64,000 nt of DNA from Clostridioides mangenotii TR (GCF_000498755.1 NZ_AXUS01000008.1:1-64000); one strand, 5' to 3'; counted from the stretch's first letter, positions 1 through 10,130 are shown. A program made the numbers and translations. Notes: generated by a model from the sequence alone, not told the origin.

Positions 1-13
1 ATTATTATAATAA

Positions 14-529
14 TTAATTGTTTGTAGTAGTTGGAGGAACGTAAACTCTTTGAGCAAGTTCGTCATCAAGCATATAAAGAGCAACTTGATTGTCTTTAGC
101 TCTTTTAACTTTTTTAACTAAGTTGTGGAAGTTATCTTCTTCTTCAACTTGCTCATCAACATACCATTGAAGTACGCTTTTAGTAGCATGCTCTTTTTCT
201 TCAGTTGCAACGTCCATTAAGTCGTATATTTTGCTTGTTACTAATTTTTCATGATCAAAAGCTTCTTCTATAACTTCTAGAATATCTTTGTACTCAGCTT
301 TTGGTTTAGGTATTTCTTCTAAAATAACCATCCCATCTTTTTGGAAGATGTAGTCATATAACTTCATTGCATGAGACAATTCTTCTTGAACTTGAACTCT
401 AAAGAAATTAGCAAAACCGCTTAAATCTATGGATTCAGCATAAGATGCCATAGCTAAATAAACATATGAAGAATATATCTCAAAATTCACTTGAGCATTT
501 AGCTTTTCAAATAATTTTTTACTTACCAT
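14..529 (-). CDS. ftnA: Non-haem ferritin (iron storage, FtnA type)
   Basis: A 171-residue four-helix ferritin that would oxidise Fe(II) and store it in a 24-mer cytosolic cage. The N-terminal KLNAQVNFEIYSSYVYLAMA helix, the EELSHAMKLYDYI helix (Glu and His ferroxidase ligands) and the EEKEHATKSVLQWYVDEQVEEE stretch of the bacterial ferritin family are all present, and the length is normal for the family. The ATG at 529 is chosen because GGGGTG lies about six bases upstream; a GTG nine bases further upstream lies within that ribosome site. The gene is monocistronic and divergent from the cation exporter gene. The assignment to family is firm; the exact paralogue name is by similarity only. 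Confidence 0.95.
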   Translation of the reverse strand: MVSKKLFEKLNAQVNFEIYSSYVYLAMASYAESIDLSGFANFFRVQVQEELSHAMKLYDYIFQKDGMVILEEIPKPKAEYKDILEVIEEAFDHEKLVTSKIYDLMDVATEEKEHATKSVLQWYVDEQVEEEDNFHNLVKKVKRAKDNQVALYMLDDELAQRVYVPPTTTNN

Positions 530-770
530 TTTTATCACCCCATATAAATATTATTTTTGTACCTTAATTATAGTTTATAGTTTTCTCAGATAATTAGCAA
601 ATATAAATAGTAAATTATAGTAAATATTGTTATATTTATGATATAATACATTTTAAACTCAAAATAAGGTAATTACCAATCCCTTTGGGTATAATATATA
701 AGATGAGATTTTATATCTCTATTAACTATAGAATAATAATTGAGTAATACGAATATTAGGAGGAATGAAA

Positions 771-1949
771 TTGTTATCAAATTTATTAGTAAAATCCTTT
801 GTAAAAGACAATGAAAATATACAAGATGAAGATGTGAGAAATAAATACGGCTATCTAGCGGGGATAGTTGGAATTTTTATGAACTTTTTGCTGTTTGCCT
901 TTAAGCTAGCTATAGGTTTGTTTACTTCAAGTATAGCTGTAATGGCAGACGCATTTAACAATTTATCTGACATGGCATCATCAGTTATAACTATAATAGG
1001 TTTTAAACTTTCATGCGTGCCTCCAGATGAGGAACATCCATTTGGACATGGAAGACTTGAGTACTTATCAGCGCTTATAGTTGCATTTATGGTTATGTTG
1101 GTTGGGGTTCAGTTTATAAAGTCCTCAGTGGAGAGAATATTAAATCCATTACCTATAAAATTTGAAATGATACCATTTATAATACTTTTAGTGTCTATAT
1201 TGATCAAAATATGGCTGAGCAGATTTAATAAATTTATAGGTAAAAAAATAGATTCTTCAGCTCTAAAAGCAGCTTCTTTAGATGCAATGGGTGATGTTGT
1301 TACATCAAGCTGTGTTGTATTATCATTTTTAGCGGCTAAATTTACAACTATACCAGTAGATGGATATGTTGGAATTGTAGTTTCTTTATTAATTTTATAT
1401 GCAGGATTTACACTAGTAAAAGATACAATAAATCCACTTCTAGGGGAAGCTCCAGACGAAGAACTTGTAAACTCAATAGTTGACGGATTGATGTCTTATG
1501 ATATGGTGATCGGCGTTCACGACTTAATTATTCACAATTATGGAGTTGGAAAAAGTATAGCATCTGTTCATGCTGAAATTCCATCGGATAAAGATATTCT
1601 TGATATACATGAAGTGATTGATACAGCAGAAAGAGAATTGTCAGAAAAACTAAAAATATACTTAGTAATACATATGGACCCAGTAAACGTTCAAGATGAA
1701 GAAATATATGAAACAAGACAAGAACTAGAAGATATGTTAAAGCAAAATACTTATATACTATCGATACATGATTTTAGGGTAGTGGGTAAGGGCAAAAGGA
1801 AGAATCTAATTTTCGATGTAGTAGTAGATCCAAATGAGTTGGACAGAAATATTTCTAAGGAAGAAATAAAAGCGAATATAACAAATCTAGTGAAATCAGT
1901 TCATCCAGAATACGGCTGTATAATAGGGGTGGATAGAAAGTTTTATTAA
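771..1949 (+). CDS. Cation diffusion facilitator (CDF) metal exporter
   Basis: A membrane protein of about 392 residues that would export a divalent metal such as Zn, Mn or Fe in exchange for protons. The N-terminal half has about six membrane helices with the paired metal-site motifs DAFNNLSDMASS and DAMGDVVTSS. The C-terminal half is the cytoplasmic dimerisation domain with conserved histidines (VHDLIIHNYG, SVHAEIP, YLVIHMDP). The metal cannot be read from sequence. An ATG at 765 lies only one base after the AGGAGG, so the TTG at 771, seven bases after it, is the better start. The upstream region has an imperfect palindrome beside a TATAAT box. Confidence 0.92.
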   Translation: MLSNLLVKSFVKDNENIQDEDVRNKYGYLAGIVGIFMNFLLFAFKLAIGLFTSSIAVMADAFNNLSDMASSVITIIGFKLSCVPPDEEHPFGHGRLEYLSALIVAFMVMLVGVQFIKSSVERILNPLPIKFEMIPFIILLVSILIKIWLSRFNKFIGKKIDSSALKAASLDAMGDVVTSSCVVLSFLAAKFTTIPVDGYVGIVVSLLILYAGFTLVKDTINPLLGEAPDEELVNSIVDGLMSYDMVIGVHDLIIHNYGVGKSIASVHAEIPSDKDILDIHEVIDTAERELSEKLKIYLVIHMDPVNVQDEEIYETRQELEDMLKQNTYILSIHDFRVVGKGKRKNLIFDVVVDPNELDRNISKEEIKANITNLVKSVHPEYGCIIGVDRKFY

Positions 1950-2048
1950 ATATATAAATATGTAATTTTAAATATATAGTGGAGTTTATCTATAAAATAG
2001 AGTAGATAGAGAACATATATGTGAAATAATAAGGTATTTACAATTAAA

Positions 2049-2121
2049 TTAGGGATGTATAGATAATTAGTAAAGTTAGGTAAAACCTATCTTAAATAGC
2101 TGATTATCTCTACATCCCTAG
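2049..2121. repeat. Long imperfect inverted repeat between convergent genes
   Basis: Arms of about 20 bp (2051-2070 and 2100-2119, two mismatches) flank a loop that itself contains TAGGTAAAACCTA. The element lies between the cation exporter and the antiporter, which converge here, so a bidirectional transcription stop is the simplest reading. There is no clear T-tract, so this is not a textbook intrinsic terminator. Confidence 0.5.
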
Positions 2122-2231
2122 TTATTTTAATTTATCATTACTTATTATTTTGAATTTACTGAACTTCAATGCTACTTATCGTTACGTTAGATTATTTTTT
2201 TAAGTTCATCAATATGATCTACTTCGATATT

Positions 2232-3647
2232 TTATACAGGAATCTTATCAAAATCGATTCCGTTTAATACAAGCACATCGCCTAATTTAATCTTAGTAGA
2301 TCCTTTAGGAACAATAGCTTTCTTATTTCGTTTAATCATAACCACTAGAATACTCTGAGGAATATTAGCTTCAGAAAGAGTCTTATTTACCCAAGGGCTG
2401 CTCTTTGTAATTTCAACTTCCATCAAATGAGTTAAAGATTCTTCTTCGTAGTCTGTAAATGTCTTGAATATAGATTCATTGTCGTCTACAAGGTCTAATT
2501 TTCTAGCAAAAGTAGGTATTAAAGTACCTTGAACTAATACTGAGAACAGTGCTACGAAAAATACTATATGGAATATATCCTGATTTAGGTTTATATTAAA
2601 AGAGACTGCGTATATCGCAAAAACAACTGATGCAGCACCTCTTAGTCCGACCCAAGATACGAATAGTTGATGCTTAATCGGGAACTTAAACCAACTAAGA
2701 ATTGAGAAGGTTGCTATTGGTCTAGCAACGAATATCATAAATATCGATACTATAACAGCTGGAGCTATTATTTTGGGTATTTCTGATGGGAAAGATAATA
2801 ATCCTAGTGTAAAGAACAACATTATCTGCATAATCCACGAAATTCCATCAAAGAAGTGAAAAAGACTTCGTTTGTTTAGAATATTGCTATTACCAACGAT
2901 TATACCTATTAAGTATACACATATATATCCATTGCCACCGACTGTTTCACTTAGAGCGTACCCAAGAATTACTATTGCGGTTACAAGAATTGGATAAAGC
3001 CCATCTATTTCTAAATTTATTTTTTGAAGAGTAATAACTGTAATTTTGGCGAGTACAAATCCTATCAGAAGTCCAAATACTATCTGTGAAAATAACATTG
3101 ATAAAACGGATGCTTCACCATTGCCTAACATAAGAGAAACTATGATTACAGTTAACATGTATGAAATTGGATCGTTACTGCCACTTTCTATTTCAAGTAG
3201 AGATCCCAAGCCATCTTTTAGATTTAATTTCCTAGAACGCAAAATTGCGAATACTGATGCTGCATCTGTAGATGCAACGACTGAACCGATTAATAAACCT
3301 TCAAGAAGTGAAGTTTTTAAAACGAAATAACAGAACATACCGGTAAGTGATGCGGTAATTATAACTCCGAGTGTCGACATGAGTAATGATGGAATAAATA
3401 CAGGCTTTCCTGCTTTCCAATTGGTACCAAAACCACCGTAAAACATTATAAATACTAAACCAAAAGAGCAAATTTGCCTTGATAATTCATAATCGCTAAA
3501 GTATATACCGACTATACCATCAGACCCAAATAGCATCCCGAGTATTATAAATATTGCAAGAGTTGGTATACCAAACCTATAGAGCAACTTGCTCGAGGCT
3601 ATACATAAAAGTAAAATTATAGAACAAATAATCATTGCATAGATCAT
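2232..3647 (-). CDS. NhaP2-type potassium/sodium-proton antiporter with TrkA-C domain
   Basis: A 471-residue inner-membrane cation:proton antiporter of the CPA1 group. About twelve hydrophobic segments cover residues 1-390. Recognisable family signatures are ASTDAASVFAILR, ESGSNDPISYMLT (the ND ion-site motif) and WVGLRGAASVVFA. Residues of roughly 400-471 form a cytoplasmic TrkA-C (RCK_C) ligand-binding domain (EVEITKSSPWVNKTLSEANI ... GDVLVLNG), typical of NhaP2 (CvrA) proteins that control K+ and volume. The start at 3647 has AGGAGG 12 bases upstream, a rather long spacing. It is a single gene with no obvious partner. Ion specificity is inferred from the family. Confidence 0.9.
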   Translation of the reverse strand: MIYAMIICSIILLLCIASSKLLYRFGIPTLAIFIILGMLFGSDGIVGIYFSDYELSRQICSFGLVFIMFYGGFGTNWKAGKPVFIPSLLMSTLGVIITASLTGMFCYFVLKTSLLEGLLIGSVVASTDAASVFAILRSRKLNLKDGLGSLLEIESGSNDPISYMLTVIIVSLMLGNGEASVLSMLFSQIVFGLLIGFVLAKITVITLQKINLEIDGLYPILVTAIVILGYALSETVGGNGYICVYLIGIIVGNSNILNKRSLFHFFDGISWIMQIMLFFTLGLLSFPSEIPKIIAPAVIVSIFMIFVARPIATFSILSWFKFPIKHQLFVSWVGLRGAASVVFAIYAVSFNINLNQDIFHIVFFVALFSVLVQGTLIPTFARKLDLVDDNESIFKTFTDYEEESLTHLMEVEITKSSPWVNKTLSEANIPQSILVVMIKRNKKAIVPKGSTKIKLGDVLVLNGIDFDKIPV

Positions 3648-3877
3648 GTTTCTATCAATCCTCCTAACCGTTTTAAATTTTTAGGTTTATTTTAGGTTAA
3701 AAAAGAGTTTGTTTTTTATCTTATTGCTTAAATTAAATAAAACCTATAATATAATTATATGTCTATGTTAAGAGTATATCAATAGTTAATATTTTTCAAT
3801 TATGCAATTAACAAATATATTTAAGGGTATAAAAAATAAAGAGTGTATTGATATGACTAAATTTGGGGAGGTAATAA

Positions 3878-5197
3878 ATGTTTGAAAATATTCTTTCAAT
3901 TGGGCACATAAATTTTTTTCTTGTATTTATCGAAGGTATAATATCGTTTTTTTCACCATGCGTGATTCCGCTTATACCTATATACATGAGTTATTTGGCA
4001 GGTAATGCTAAAAAAGAAGATTTAAATGGCAATATTACATATGAAAGGGGCAAAGTGTTATTTCACACATTGTTCTTTGTGCTAGGTATTTCAGTTTCAT
4101 TTTTTATATTGGGGCTTTCATTTTCTGCGCTAGGTAGATTTTTTAGCGACAATAAGTTGATATTTAGTAGAATTGGCGGGATAATAATTATAGTACTAGG
4201 TTTGATTCAAATAGGATTTTTAAATTTCAATTTTTTAAATAGGAATTTTAAGATAAATATAAATCAAAATTTAAAGAAAATGAATCCGATCGTTGCATTC
4301 ATTATGGGATTCACATTTAGTTTTGCGTGGACTCCTTGTGTTGGACCGGCATTATCCTCAGTACTTATATTAGCTTCAAGTGCCAAGAGTGCTATTGCGG
4401 GGAATGTACTAGTTTTGGTATACACAATAGGTTTTATAATACCTTTTATATTTTTAGGCTTATTTACAACACAAGCTCTACAATTTATAGATAAAAAGAA
4501 ACATATAGTAAAGTACACTATTAAAATTGGAGGAGTTATCCTTATAATAATGGGGGTTATGACTTATACTGGTTGGATAAATTCTTTAACAGGATATTTA
4601 AATACCAATACAAACCAGTCAAATATATCTCAGAAATCAGATAAAAATGATACTAATGGAAGCAATAAGGCTAATAGCGATAAAGAAAATAAAGATGATA
4701 AAAATAAATCAGATAGCCAGAACGGCGTAGCTGATTCGAATAGTGATGAAGCAGAGCCAGGAGAGATGCCTGCATTTGATTTCACACTTTTAGATCAAAA
4801 TGGAAAAGAACATAAACTATCTGATTACAAAGGAAAAGTAGTGTTTTTAAACTTTTGGGCTACATGGTGCCCTCCTTGTAAAGAAGAGATGCCGCATATA
4901 GAAGATCTATACAATGAATACAACTTAAATAAAGATGAGGTTGTTATTCTAGGAGTAACAGGGACTCACGATCAGAGTGAAAAGGATGTTTTAGACTACT
5001 TAGATCAAAACAACTACACTTTCCCTACTGTTATAGACAAAACGGGTGAGGTTTTTGATAATTATAACATCAACTCATATCCGACTACTTATATGATAGA
5101 TAAAGACGGCAAAATATATGGTTATACTGTTGGAGCATTAAATAAAGACATCATGAAACAGATAATTGGGCAGACATTAGAAAGTAAGAAGCAATAA
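3878..5197 (+). CDS. CcdA-type thiol transporter fused to a TlpA/ResA thioredoxin
   Basis: A 439-residue fusion. Residues 1-240 are a six-helix CcdA/DsbD-like domain with the two redox cysteines in SFFSPCVIPLIPIY and WTPCVGPALSS, which move electrons across the membrane. A linker of about 55 residues rich in Asn, Ser, Lys and Asp follows. Residues 295-439 are an extracytoplasmic TlpA/ResA thioredoxin with the active site WATWCPPCKEEMP and the cis-proline region YPTTYMID. One polypeptide would take cytoplasmic reducing power and deliver it to extracellular disulfides. SD GGGGAGG precedes the ATG. No cytochrome c gene is nearby, so the thiol substrate is unknown. Confidence 0.93.
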   Translation: MFENILSIGHINFFLVFIEGIISFFSPCVIPLIPIYMSYLAGNAKKEDLNGNITYERGKVLFHTLFFVLGISVSFFILGLSFSALGRFFSDNKLIFSRIGGIIIIVLGLIQIGFLNFNFLNRNFKININQNLKKMNPIVAFIMGFTFSFAWTPCVGPALSSVLILASSAKSAIAGNVLVLVYTIGFIIPFIFLGLFTTQALQFIDKKKHIVKYTIKIGGVILIIMGVMTYTGWINSLTGYLNTNTNQSNISQKSDKNDTNGSNKANSDKENKDDKNKSDSQNGVADSNSDEAEPGEMPAFDFTLLDQNGKEHKLSDYKGKVVFLNFWATWCPPCKEEMPHIEDLYNEYNLNKDEVVILGVTGTHDQSEKDVLDYLDQNNYTFPTVIDKTGEVFDNYNINSYPTTYMIDKDGKIYGYTVGALNKDIMKQIIGQTLESKKQ

Positions 5198-5222
5198 AAA
5201 ATAAAAAGTAAAACACAATAAA

Positions 5223-5322
5223 TTGACTTTGTTTTTTCTATATGATAAAATTTATAAGATTAGACAAATTGTGGCTTGGGATTATTTAAGAGATTAGGGG
5301 GCAGTCGACTCTATCTCTTTTT
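5223..5322 (+). promoter_or_regulatory. Promoter and leader with intrinsic terminator upstream of ABC exporter (candidate attenuator)
   Basis: TTGACT (5223-5228), a 17-base spacer and TAAAAT (5246-5251) form a good sigma-A promoter about 150 bases before the ABC gene. Inside the predicted leader, AAGAGAT (5288-5294) pairs with ATCTCTT (5313-5319) and is followed by a run of T. This intrinsic terminator would stop transcription before the structural genes unless it is relieved. Attenuation by an antibiotic or ligand is inferred. No known riboswitch was recognised. Confidence 0.5.
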
Positions 5323-5403
5323 TTGTAGTTGAAATACAGATAACTTAAGTACATATATAGGCAGTTTAAGTGAAATAATTAAATTAGAGAGAGGAGATGT
5401 AAG

Positions 5404-7131
5404 ATGAAGTTAATATTAAAATATCTCAAGAATTATAAACTTTTAATAGCAGCTAACTTTGTTGGAGTATTTAGTTTTGCGCTTGTTGAACTAGGAATTC
5501 CTACAGTACTTGCTAAAATCATAGACAACGGAATAACTAATGGAGATATTTCTTATATAAAGAAGATGATATTAGTAATGATACTTATATCGTTAGTCGG
5601 TGGGTTTGGTAGTATGCTGTTAGGATACTGTTCATCTAAAGTATCTACAGGTATCGCTAGAGACATAAGAAATAACATATTTGAGAAATCACAAGAATTT
5701 TCACATACTGAGTACAACAAATTTGGAGTTTCATCGATGATAGTAAGGACTACAAACGATGTATACCAACTTCAAAACTTTGTAAATATTCTACTCAGAC
5801 TGGCATTTCTTACACCAATAGTATTCTTGATGAGTATTATTATGACATTTATCACAAGTGCTCAGCTATCATTAATCATTATGGCTACAATACCTTTTAT
5901 ATTCATTGGAGTGCTAATAATAGCAAAAATTTCTCATAAAATATCTGATAAACAGCAAAAAAGTCTTGATAAATTAAATAGAATTTTAAGAGAAAATCTA
6001 ACTGGTATAAGAGTTATAAGAGCTTTTAGAAAAGATAAATACGAAACAGAAAGATTTGCAGAAACAAACGAGTACTATGCAAAGGTATCAAAAAAGTTAT
6101 TTAGACTTATGGCAATTACTCAACCAGCGTTTTTCTTAATTTTAAACGTTGCAATACTTGCAGTATTCTGGGTATCGAGTGGAAAAATAAATAATGGAAC
6201 ACTACAAGTCGGACAATTAGTAGCATTTTTGGAGTATTTATTCCACGCTATGTTTTCGATAATGCTGTTTTCTATGGTGTTTATCATGTATCCTAGAGCA
6301 GCTGTTTCGGCGAGTAGGATTCAGGAGCTACTGGAAGCAGATCCACTTATCAAAAATCCAGAAAATGGGGTAAAAGAGACAGAAATCAAAGGGCTTCTAG
6401 AGTTTGATAATGTTACATTTGCGTATCCAGATGGAGAGGCTGATGTATTAAAAAATGTATCATTTACAGCAAAAGCAGGAGAAACGGTAGCATTTATAGG
6501 AAGTACAGGAAGTGGAAAGAGTTCGCTTATAAACTTAATACCTAGATTTTACGATGTTACAGGTGGAAGTTTAAAAGTAGACGGCGTAGATGTAAGAGAG
6601 TACGATATACATGCTCTTAGGAAAAAAATTGGATTTATACCACAGAAAGCTTTACTGTTCTCTGGAAGTATAAAGAGCAATATAAGATTTGGTAAAAAAA
6701 ATGCAGATGAAAACGAAATTAAGTATTCGGCTAAAGTAGCTCAGGCGTACGACTTTATAAAACGCAAACCTAAAAAGTTCGATGAAGAGCTAAGTGAAGG
6801 TGGAGCAAACGTATCTGGAGGTCAAAAACAGAGACTTTCTATTGCGAGAGCTTTAGTTAGAAAAGCTGAAATATATGTATTTGACGACAGTTTCTCAGCA
6901 CTTGATTTTAAGACTGATTCTGTACTTAGAGCAAGATTAAAAGAAGAAACTAGAGACTCAGTTGTACTTATAGTCGCTCAGAGAATAAGTTCTATAATGG
7001 ATGCTGATAAAATAATAGTTTTAGATGAGGGAGAAGTAGTATCGATCGGAACACATAAAGAACTTCTTAAAAATTCGAAAATATACTACGAAATAGCTAC
7101 ATCACAACTTAAAAAGGAGGAATTGGGTTAA
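5404..7131 (+). CDS. ABC exporter half-transporter, degenerate-site subunit
   Basis: A 575-residue half-exporter: about six membrane helices (residues 1-310), then an ATPase domain. Walker A is GSTGSGKSS and the signature VSGGQKQR is intact. Walker B reads VFDDSFSALD, with Asp in place of the catalytic Glu, and the H-loop reads VAQRISS, with Gln in place of His. This is the pattern of the non-hydrolysing half of heterodimeric exporters. The stop codon overlaps the start of the next gene (TAATG), so the two are translated together as a pair. It would export a lipid, peptide or drug; the substrate is not evident from the sequence. The SD GAGAGGAG fits the ATG. Confidence 0.93.
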   Translation: MKLILKYLKNYKLLIAANFVGVFSFALVELGIPTVLAKIIDNGITNGDISYIKKMILVMILISLVGGFGSMLLGYCSSKVSTGIARDIRNNIFEKSQEFSHTEYNKFGVSSMIVRTTNDVYQLQNFVNILLRLAFLTPIVFLMSIIMTFITSAQLSLIIMATIPFIFIGVLIIAKISHKISDKQQKSLDKLNRILRENLTGIRVIRAFRKDKYETERFAETNEYYAKVSKKLFRLMAITQPAFFLILNVAILAVFWVSSGKINNGTLQVGQLVAFLEYLFHAMFSIMLFSMVFIMYPRAAVSASRIQELLEADPLIKNPENGVKETEIKGLLEFDNVTFAYPDGEADVLKNVSFTAKAGETVAFIGSTGSGKSSLINLIPRFYDVTGGSLKVDGVDVREYDIHALRKKIGFIPQKALLFSGSIKSNIRFGKKNADENEIKYSAKVAQAYDFIKRKPKKFDEELSEGGANVSGGQKQRLSIARALVRKAEIYVFDDSFSALDFKTDSVLRARLKEETRDSVVLIVAQRISSIMDADKIIVLDEGEVVSIGTHKELLKNSKIYYEIATSQLKKEELG

Positions 7132-8968
7132 TGAAAAAAGTAAAACACTTTGGTTCAACTTATAAAAAAATATCTCCTTTCATAAAACCCTATAGATTTT
7201 CATTTTTAGTTGCGATATTTTTCGTAATAACTTCGGCAATTTTGAATTCGATCGACCTAGAATAGAGGGAATGATAACTACTCAGCTAGCTAAAGATGCC
7301 ATAAATATATACAAGGGTGTAGAAGGAGCTTCAGTTAATTTCACATATATTTTAAGAATAATGGGGATATTAGCAGCAATTTATTTAGTAAAAGCAATAC
7401 TAAACTACGGTGCGGGATGTCTACTTGCAAATGCGATCCAAAGCAGTATAAGAGATCTGAGAACTGCAGTTGAAAGCAAAATAAGAAGGCTTCCAATAAG
7501 CTATTTTGATAAAAATAGTCTTGGAGATGTGCTTAGCCGTGTATCAAACGATATCGATACTATATCAAATGCGTTTCAACAGAGTTTTATACAGATAGTA
7601 AACGGAATATTAGTATTTTCATTGGCAATAGGTATGATGTTTACTATCAATGTAAAGATGGCACTTTTTACATTGTTAATAATACCGTTAAGTTACTTTA
7701 TATCTAGATTTATAGTAAAGAAATCACAAACACAGTTCAACGATCAACAAGATGCACTTGGTGTTTTAAATGGAAAAGTGCAGGAGATGTACACTGGATT
7801 TAATGAAATAAAATTATACGGTAAAGAAGAAGATGTTATAGAAGAATTTAAAGAAGCAAATAACAATCTTCGTAATTACGGATTTAAAGCTCAGTTTATA
7901 TCTAGTTTGATGAATCCACTTATATCTTTACTAACTTACTTTGGAATAGTTGCTGTTTCGTTTGTAGGATCATTAAATGTTATATCGGGAAGTCTTTCTA
8001 TTGGTAACTTACAAGCATTTATTCGTTATATTTGGCAAATTAACCAACCTCTTTCACAGGTAACTCAACTATCTACAATAATTCAATCTGCATATTCGGC
8101 TATTAATAGAGTTCTTGAGATACTTGAAGAAGAAGAGATGACAGAAGATACACAAACTAATGAAGATGTTAGTAAATTACAAGGAAATGTAAGCTTTGAG
8201 CATGTTCAGTTTGGGTACAAAGACGATAATTTACTTATAACAGATTTAAATGCTGAAGTTAAAAGCGGTCAGATGGTAGCAATCGTGGGTCCAACTGGAG
8301 CAGGTAAAACGACTTTAATAAACTTACTTATGAGATTTTACGATGTAAAAGGTGGAGCTATCAAAATCGATGGAATAGACATTAGAGACTTGCCAAGAGA
8401 AGATTTAAGATCACTATTCGGGATGGTTCTTCAAGATACTTGGTTATTTAGTGGATCAATATATGAAAATATTGAGTACGGAAGGTTTGGAGCGACTAAA
8501 GAAGAAATTGTGGAAGCTGCAAAAAGAGCTAATGTACACCACTTTATCAAGACTCTTCCAGATGGTTACAATATGCTGATAAATGAAGAAGGGTCTAATA
8601 TTTCGATTGGTGAGAAACAATTACTTACAATAGCTAGGGCATTCTTGTCAAATCCTTCGATACTTATATTAGATGAAGCTACAAGTTCGGTGGATACAAG
8701 ACTGGAAATAATGCTTCAAGAGGCTATGAAAAACATTATGAAGGGTAGAACTAGTTTTGTAATTGCTCACAGGCTTTCTACTATTAGAAACGCTGATTTG
8801 ATCCTAGTTATGGATCAGGGAAGTATAATAGAGCAAGGGACTCACGATGAATTGATTGCTAAAGGCGGGTTCTACGAGAATCTTTACAACAGTCAATTTG
8901 CTGGGAAATCGGATGAGAGCAAATTAGATAATAGCAAATTAGATAATAGCAAATTAGATAATAAATAA
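7131..8968 (+). pseudogene. ABC exporter half-transporter, catalytic subunit, with one-base frameshift
   Basis: The partner of the preceding exporter. The frame opening at 7131 stops at 7263-7265 after 44 residues. From about 7257 a second frame continues (PRIEGMITTQLAKDA...) to 8968. One missing base near 7254-7255 explains the break. The remainder has intact membrane helices, Walker A GPTGAGKTT, Walker B ILILDEATSSVD and H-loop AHRLSTI, but the signature is degenerate (ISIGEKQ). That complements the defect in its partner, leaving one consensus ATP site. The C-terminus carries three copies of SKLDN. The body looks under selection, so a sequencing error is more likely than a dead gene. Confidence 0.85.
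8918..8962 (+). repeat. Three tandem 15-bp repeats at the end of the ABC gene
   Basis: AGCAAATTAGATAAT occurs three times head to tail and encodes SKLDN repeats just before the stop codon. In-frame repeats like this expand and contract by slippage without changing the reading frame. Confidence 0.9.
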
Positions 8969-8983
8969 AAGACATATAAATAA

Positions 8984-9037
8984 GGTCAGGTAGCTTGATA
9001 CAGATATGTATCAAAAGCTTCCTGACCATTTATTTTT
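8984..9037. terminator. Intrinsic terminator between convergent genes
   Basis: GGTCAGG (8984-8990) pairs with CCTGACC (9021-9027), with further pairing inside (AGCTT with AAGCTT, GATAC with GTATC), and a T-rich tail follows. It lies between the ABC exporter and the converging DUF4179 gene. Confidence 0.85.
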
Positions 9038-9064
9038 TTAATTAGTTATACTTATATTAAACTT

Positions 9065-10129
9065 CTATTTACTTGTTGATAGCTTTGTTAAGTCTATTGT
9101 AAATGCCTCTCCTACTTTTTTGTATTCAGATCGATCTGGCATTTTTCCGCTTGATTCTGGCATTTTAACAGCATAAGGTGTTAGTGTTAACGATTTAGCG
9201 TCTTTGTTTAAGTTTGAATCTAGATTGGAATATTCGAACATACCTCCATCTTTGTTACCTGTTACAAATTCAAATGTAACATCATTTCCTAAATCATTTT
9301 TACCAATTAAATGCATATCATATCCATTTATATTTTTTTTATCGAATGTAAAATATATTTTTTGTCCAAGGCTATTACTAGTGAATTTATTAAGTTTTAT
9401 TTTATAGTCTTCAGATATAGTTATCTTTTTATCTAAAGTTAAAGCCTGAGTATCTTTCTTTAATTCTGTTCCATTAGTTTTAAATTTAAATACCCACGGA
9501 CCACTGTATTCTTTGTCATCAATGTATATTTTATCATAGACAATTTTCACATTTATACCACCAGCTTCAGGAACGGATGTTAGGTTGTAATTAATAATTT
9601 CTTGATGTGTAAATTCGTCTATACCTTGACCTGAACCGCGCCCTCCTTCAGAAATATCTTTTCCGTTGATGTATATACTTGCAGATGAAGATAAGTAGTC
9701 TTTAATTTTTTCAGTACTTGAGAAGCTAGTTGAAACAACTAGAAACTTGTCGTCTAAAATAACTTCATTTAAATTAACTGTAATTCCATCTTTAGTAATT
9801 TCTTTATTTACAACTGTACTGTATTTGTCCAAATTTTCATCTAAGCCCATGAATGATGCCATGTTGGATACAAATATATTGATGCTAGCCCACGCAAGTC
9901 CTCCTGAGTTGCTGGCTAAAAGAGATACTGATAAAATTAATACTGATGCAGCTACTGCAACTTTCTTAAAGTCTTTATTTTTCTTATTTCTATTGTTTAA
10001 GCTTTTCTTAAAGTTCTTTATAACCCTTTTTGCTTCTATATCTGTAAAATCGGTTTGATCTAATTCATCTAAATCGATTTCTGTTTCATTGAGTAGGTAT
10101 AATATATCTTTATTCATATCGTTTTTCAT
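9065..10129 (-). CDS. DUF4179 membrane protein, likely anti-sigma factor
   Basis: A 354-residue protein with an acidic cytoplasmic N-terminus (about 60 residues), one membrane helix (VAVAASVLILSVSLLA, about residues 62-80) and a large extracytoplasmic domain of the DUF4179 type beginning near GLAWASINIFVSNMASFMGLDENL. Its ATG at 10129 sits one base beyond the TAA of the sigma-factor gene, so the pair is translationally coupled. The RBS AGGAGG at 10135-10140 decides this start over an upstream in-frame ATG at 10150. By analogy with other sigma/DUF4179 pairs it would hold the sigma factor at the membrane until an envelope signal arrives; that role is inferred. Confidence 0.85.
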   Translation of the reverse strand: MKNDMNKDILYLLNETEIDLDELDQTDFTDIEAKRVIKNFKKSLNNRNKKNKDFKKVAVAASVLILSVSLLASNSGGLAWASINIFVSNMASFMGLDENLDKYSTVVNKEITKDGITVNLNEVILDDKFLVVSTSFSSTEKIKDYLSSSASIYINGKDISEGGRGSGQGIDEFTHQEIINYNLTSVPEAGGINVKIVYDKIYIDDKEYSGPWVFKFKTNGTELKKDTQALTLDKKITISEDYKIKLNKFTSNSLGQKIYFTFDKKNINGYDMHLIGKNDLGNDVTFEFVTGNKDGGMFEYSNLDSNLNKDAKSLTLTPYAVKMPESSGKMPDRSEYKKVGEAFTIDLTKLSTSK

Positions 10130-10130
10130 T

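Noticed and set aside
660-700. NiCo or other metal riboswitch before the cation exporter
   Set aside because: Only an imperfect palindrome next to a TATAAT box is seen; no conserved multi-stem riboswitch core can be traced.
9747-10058. Plus-strand frame antisense to the DUF4179 gene
   Set aside because: No ribosome site or family match; the minus strand holds a coupled, recognisable sigma/anti-sigma operon.
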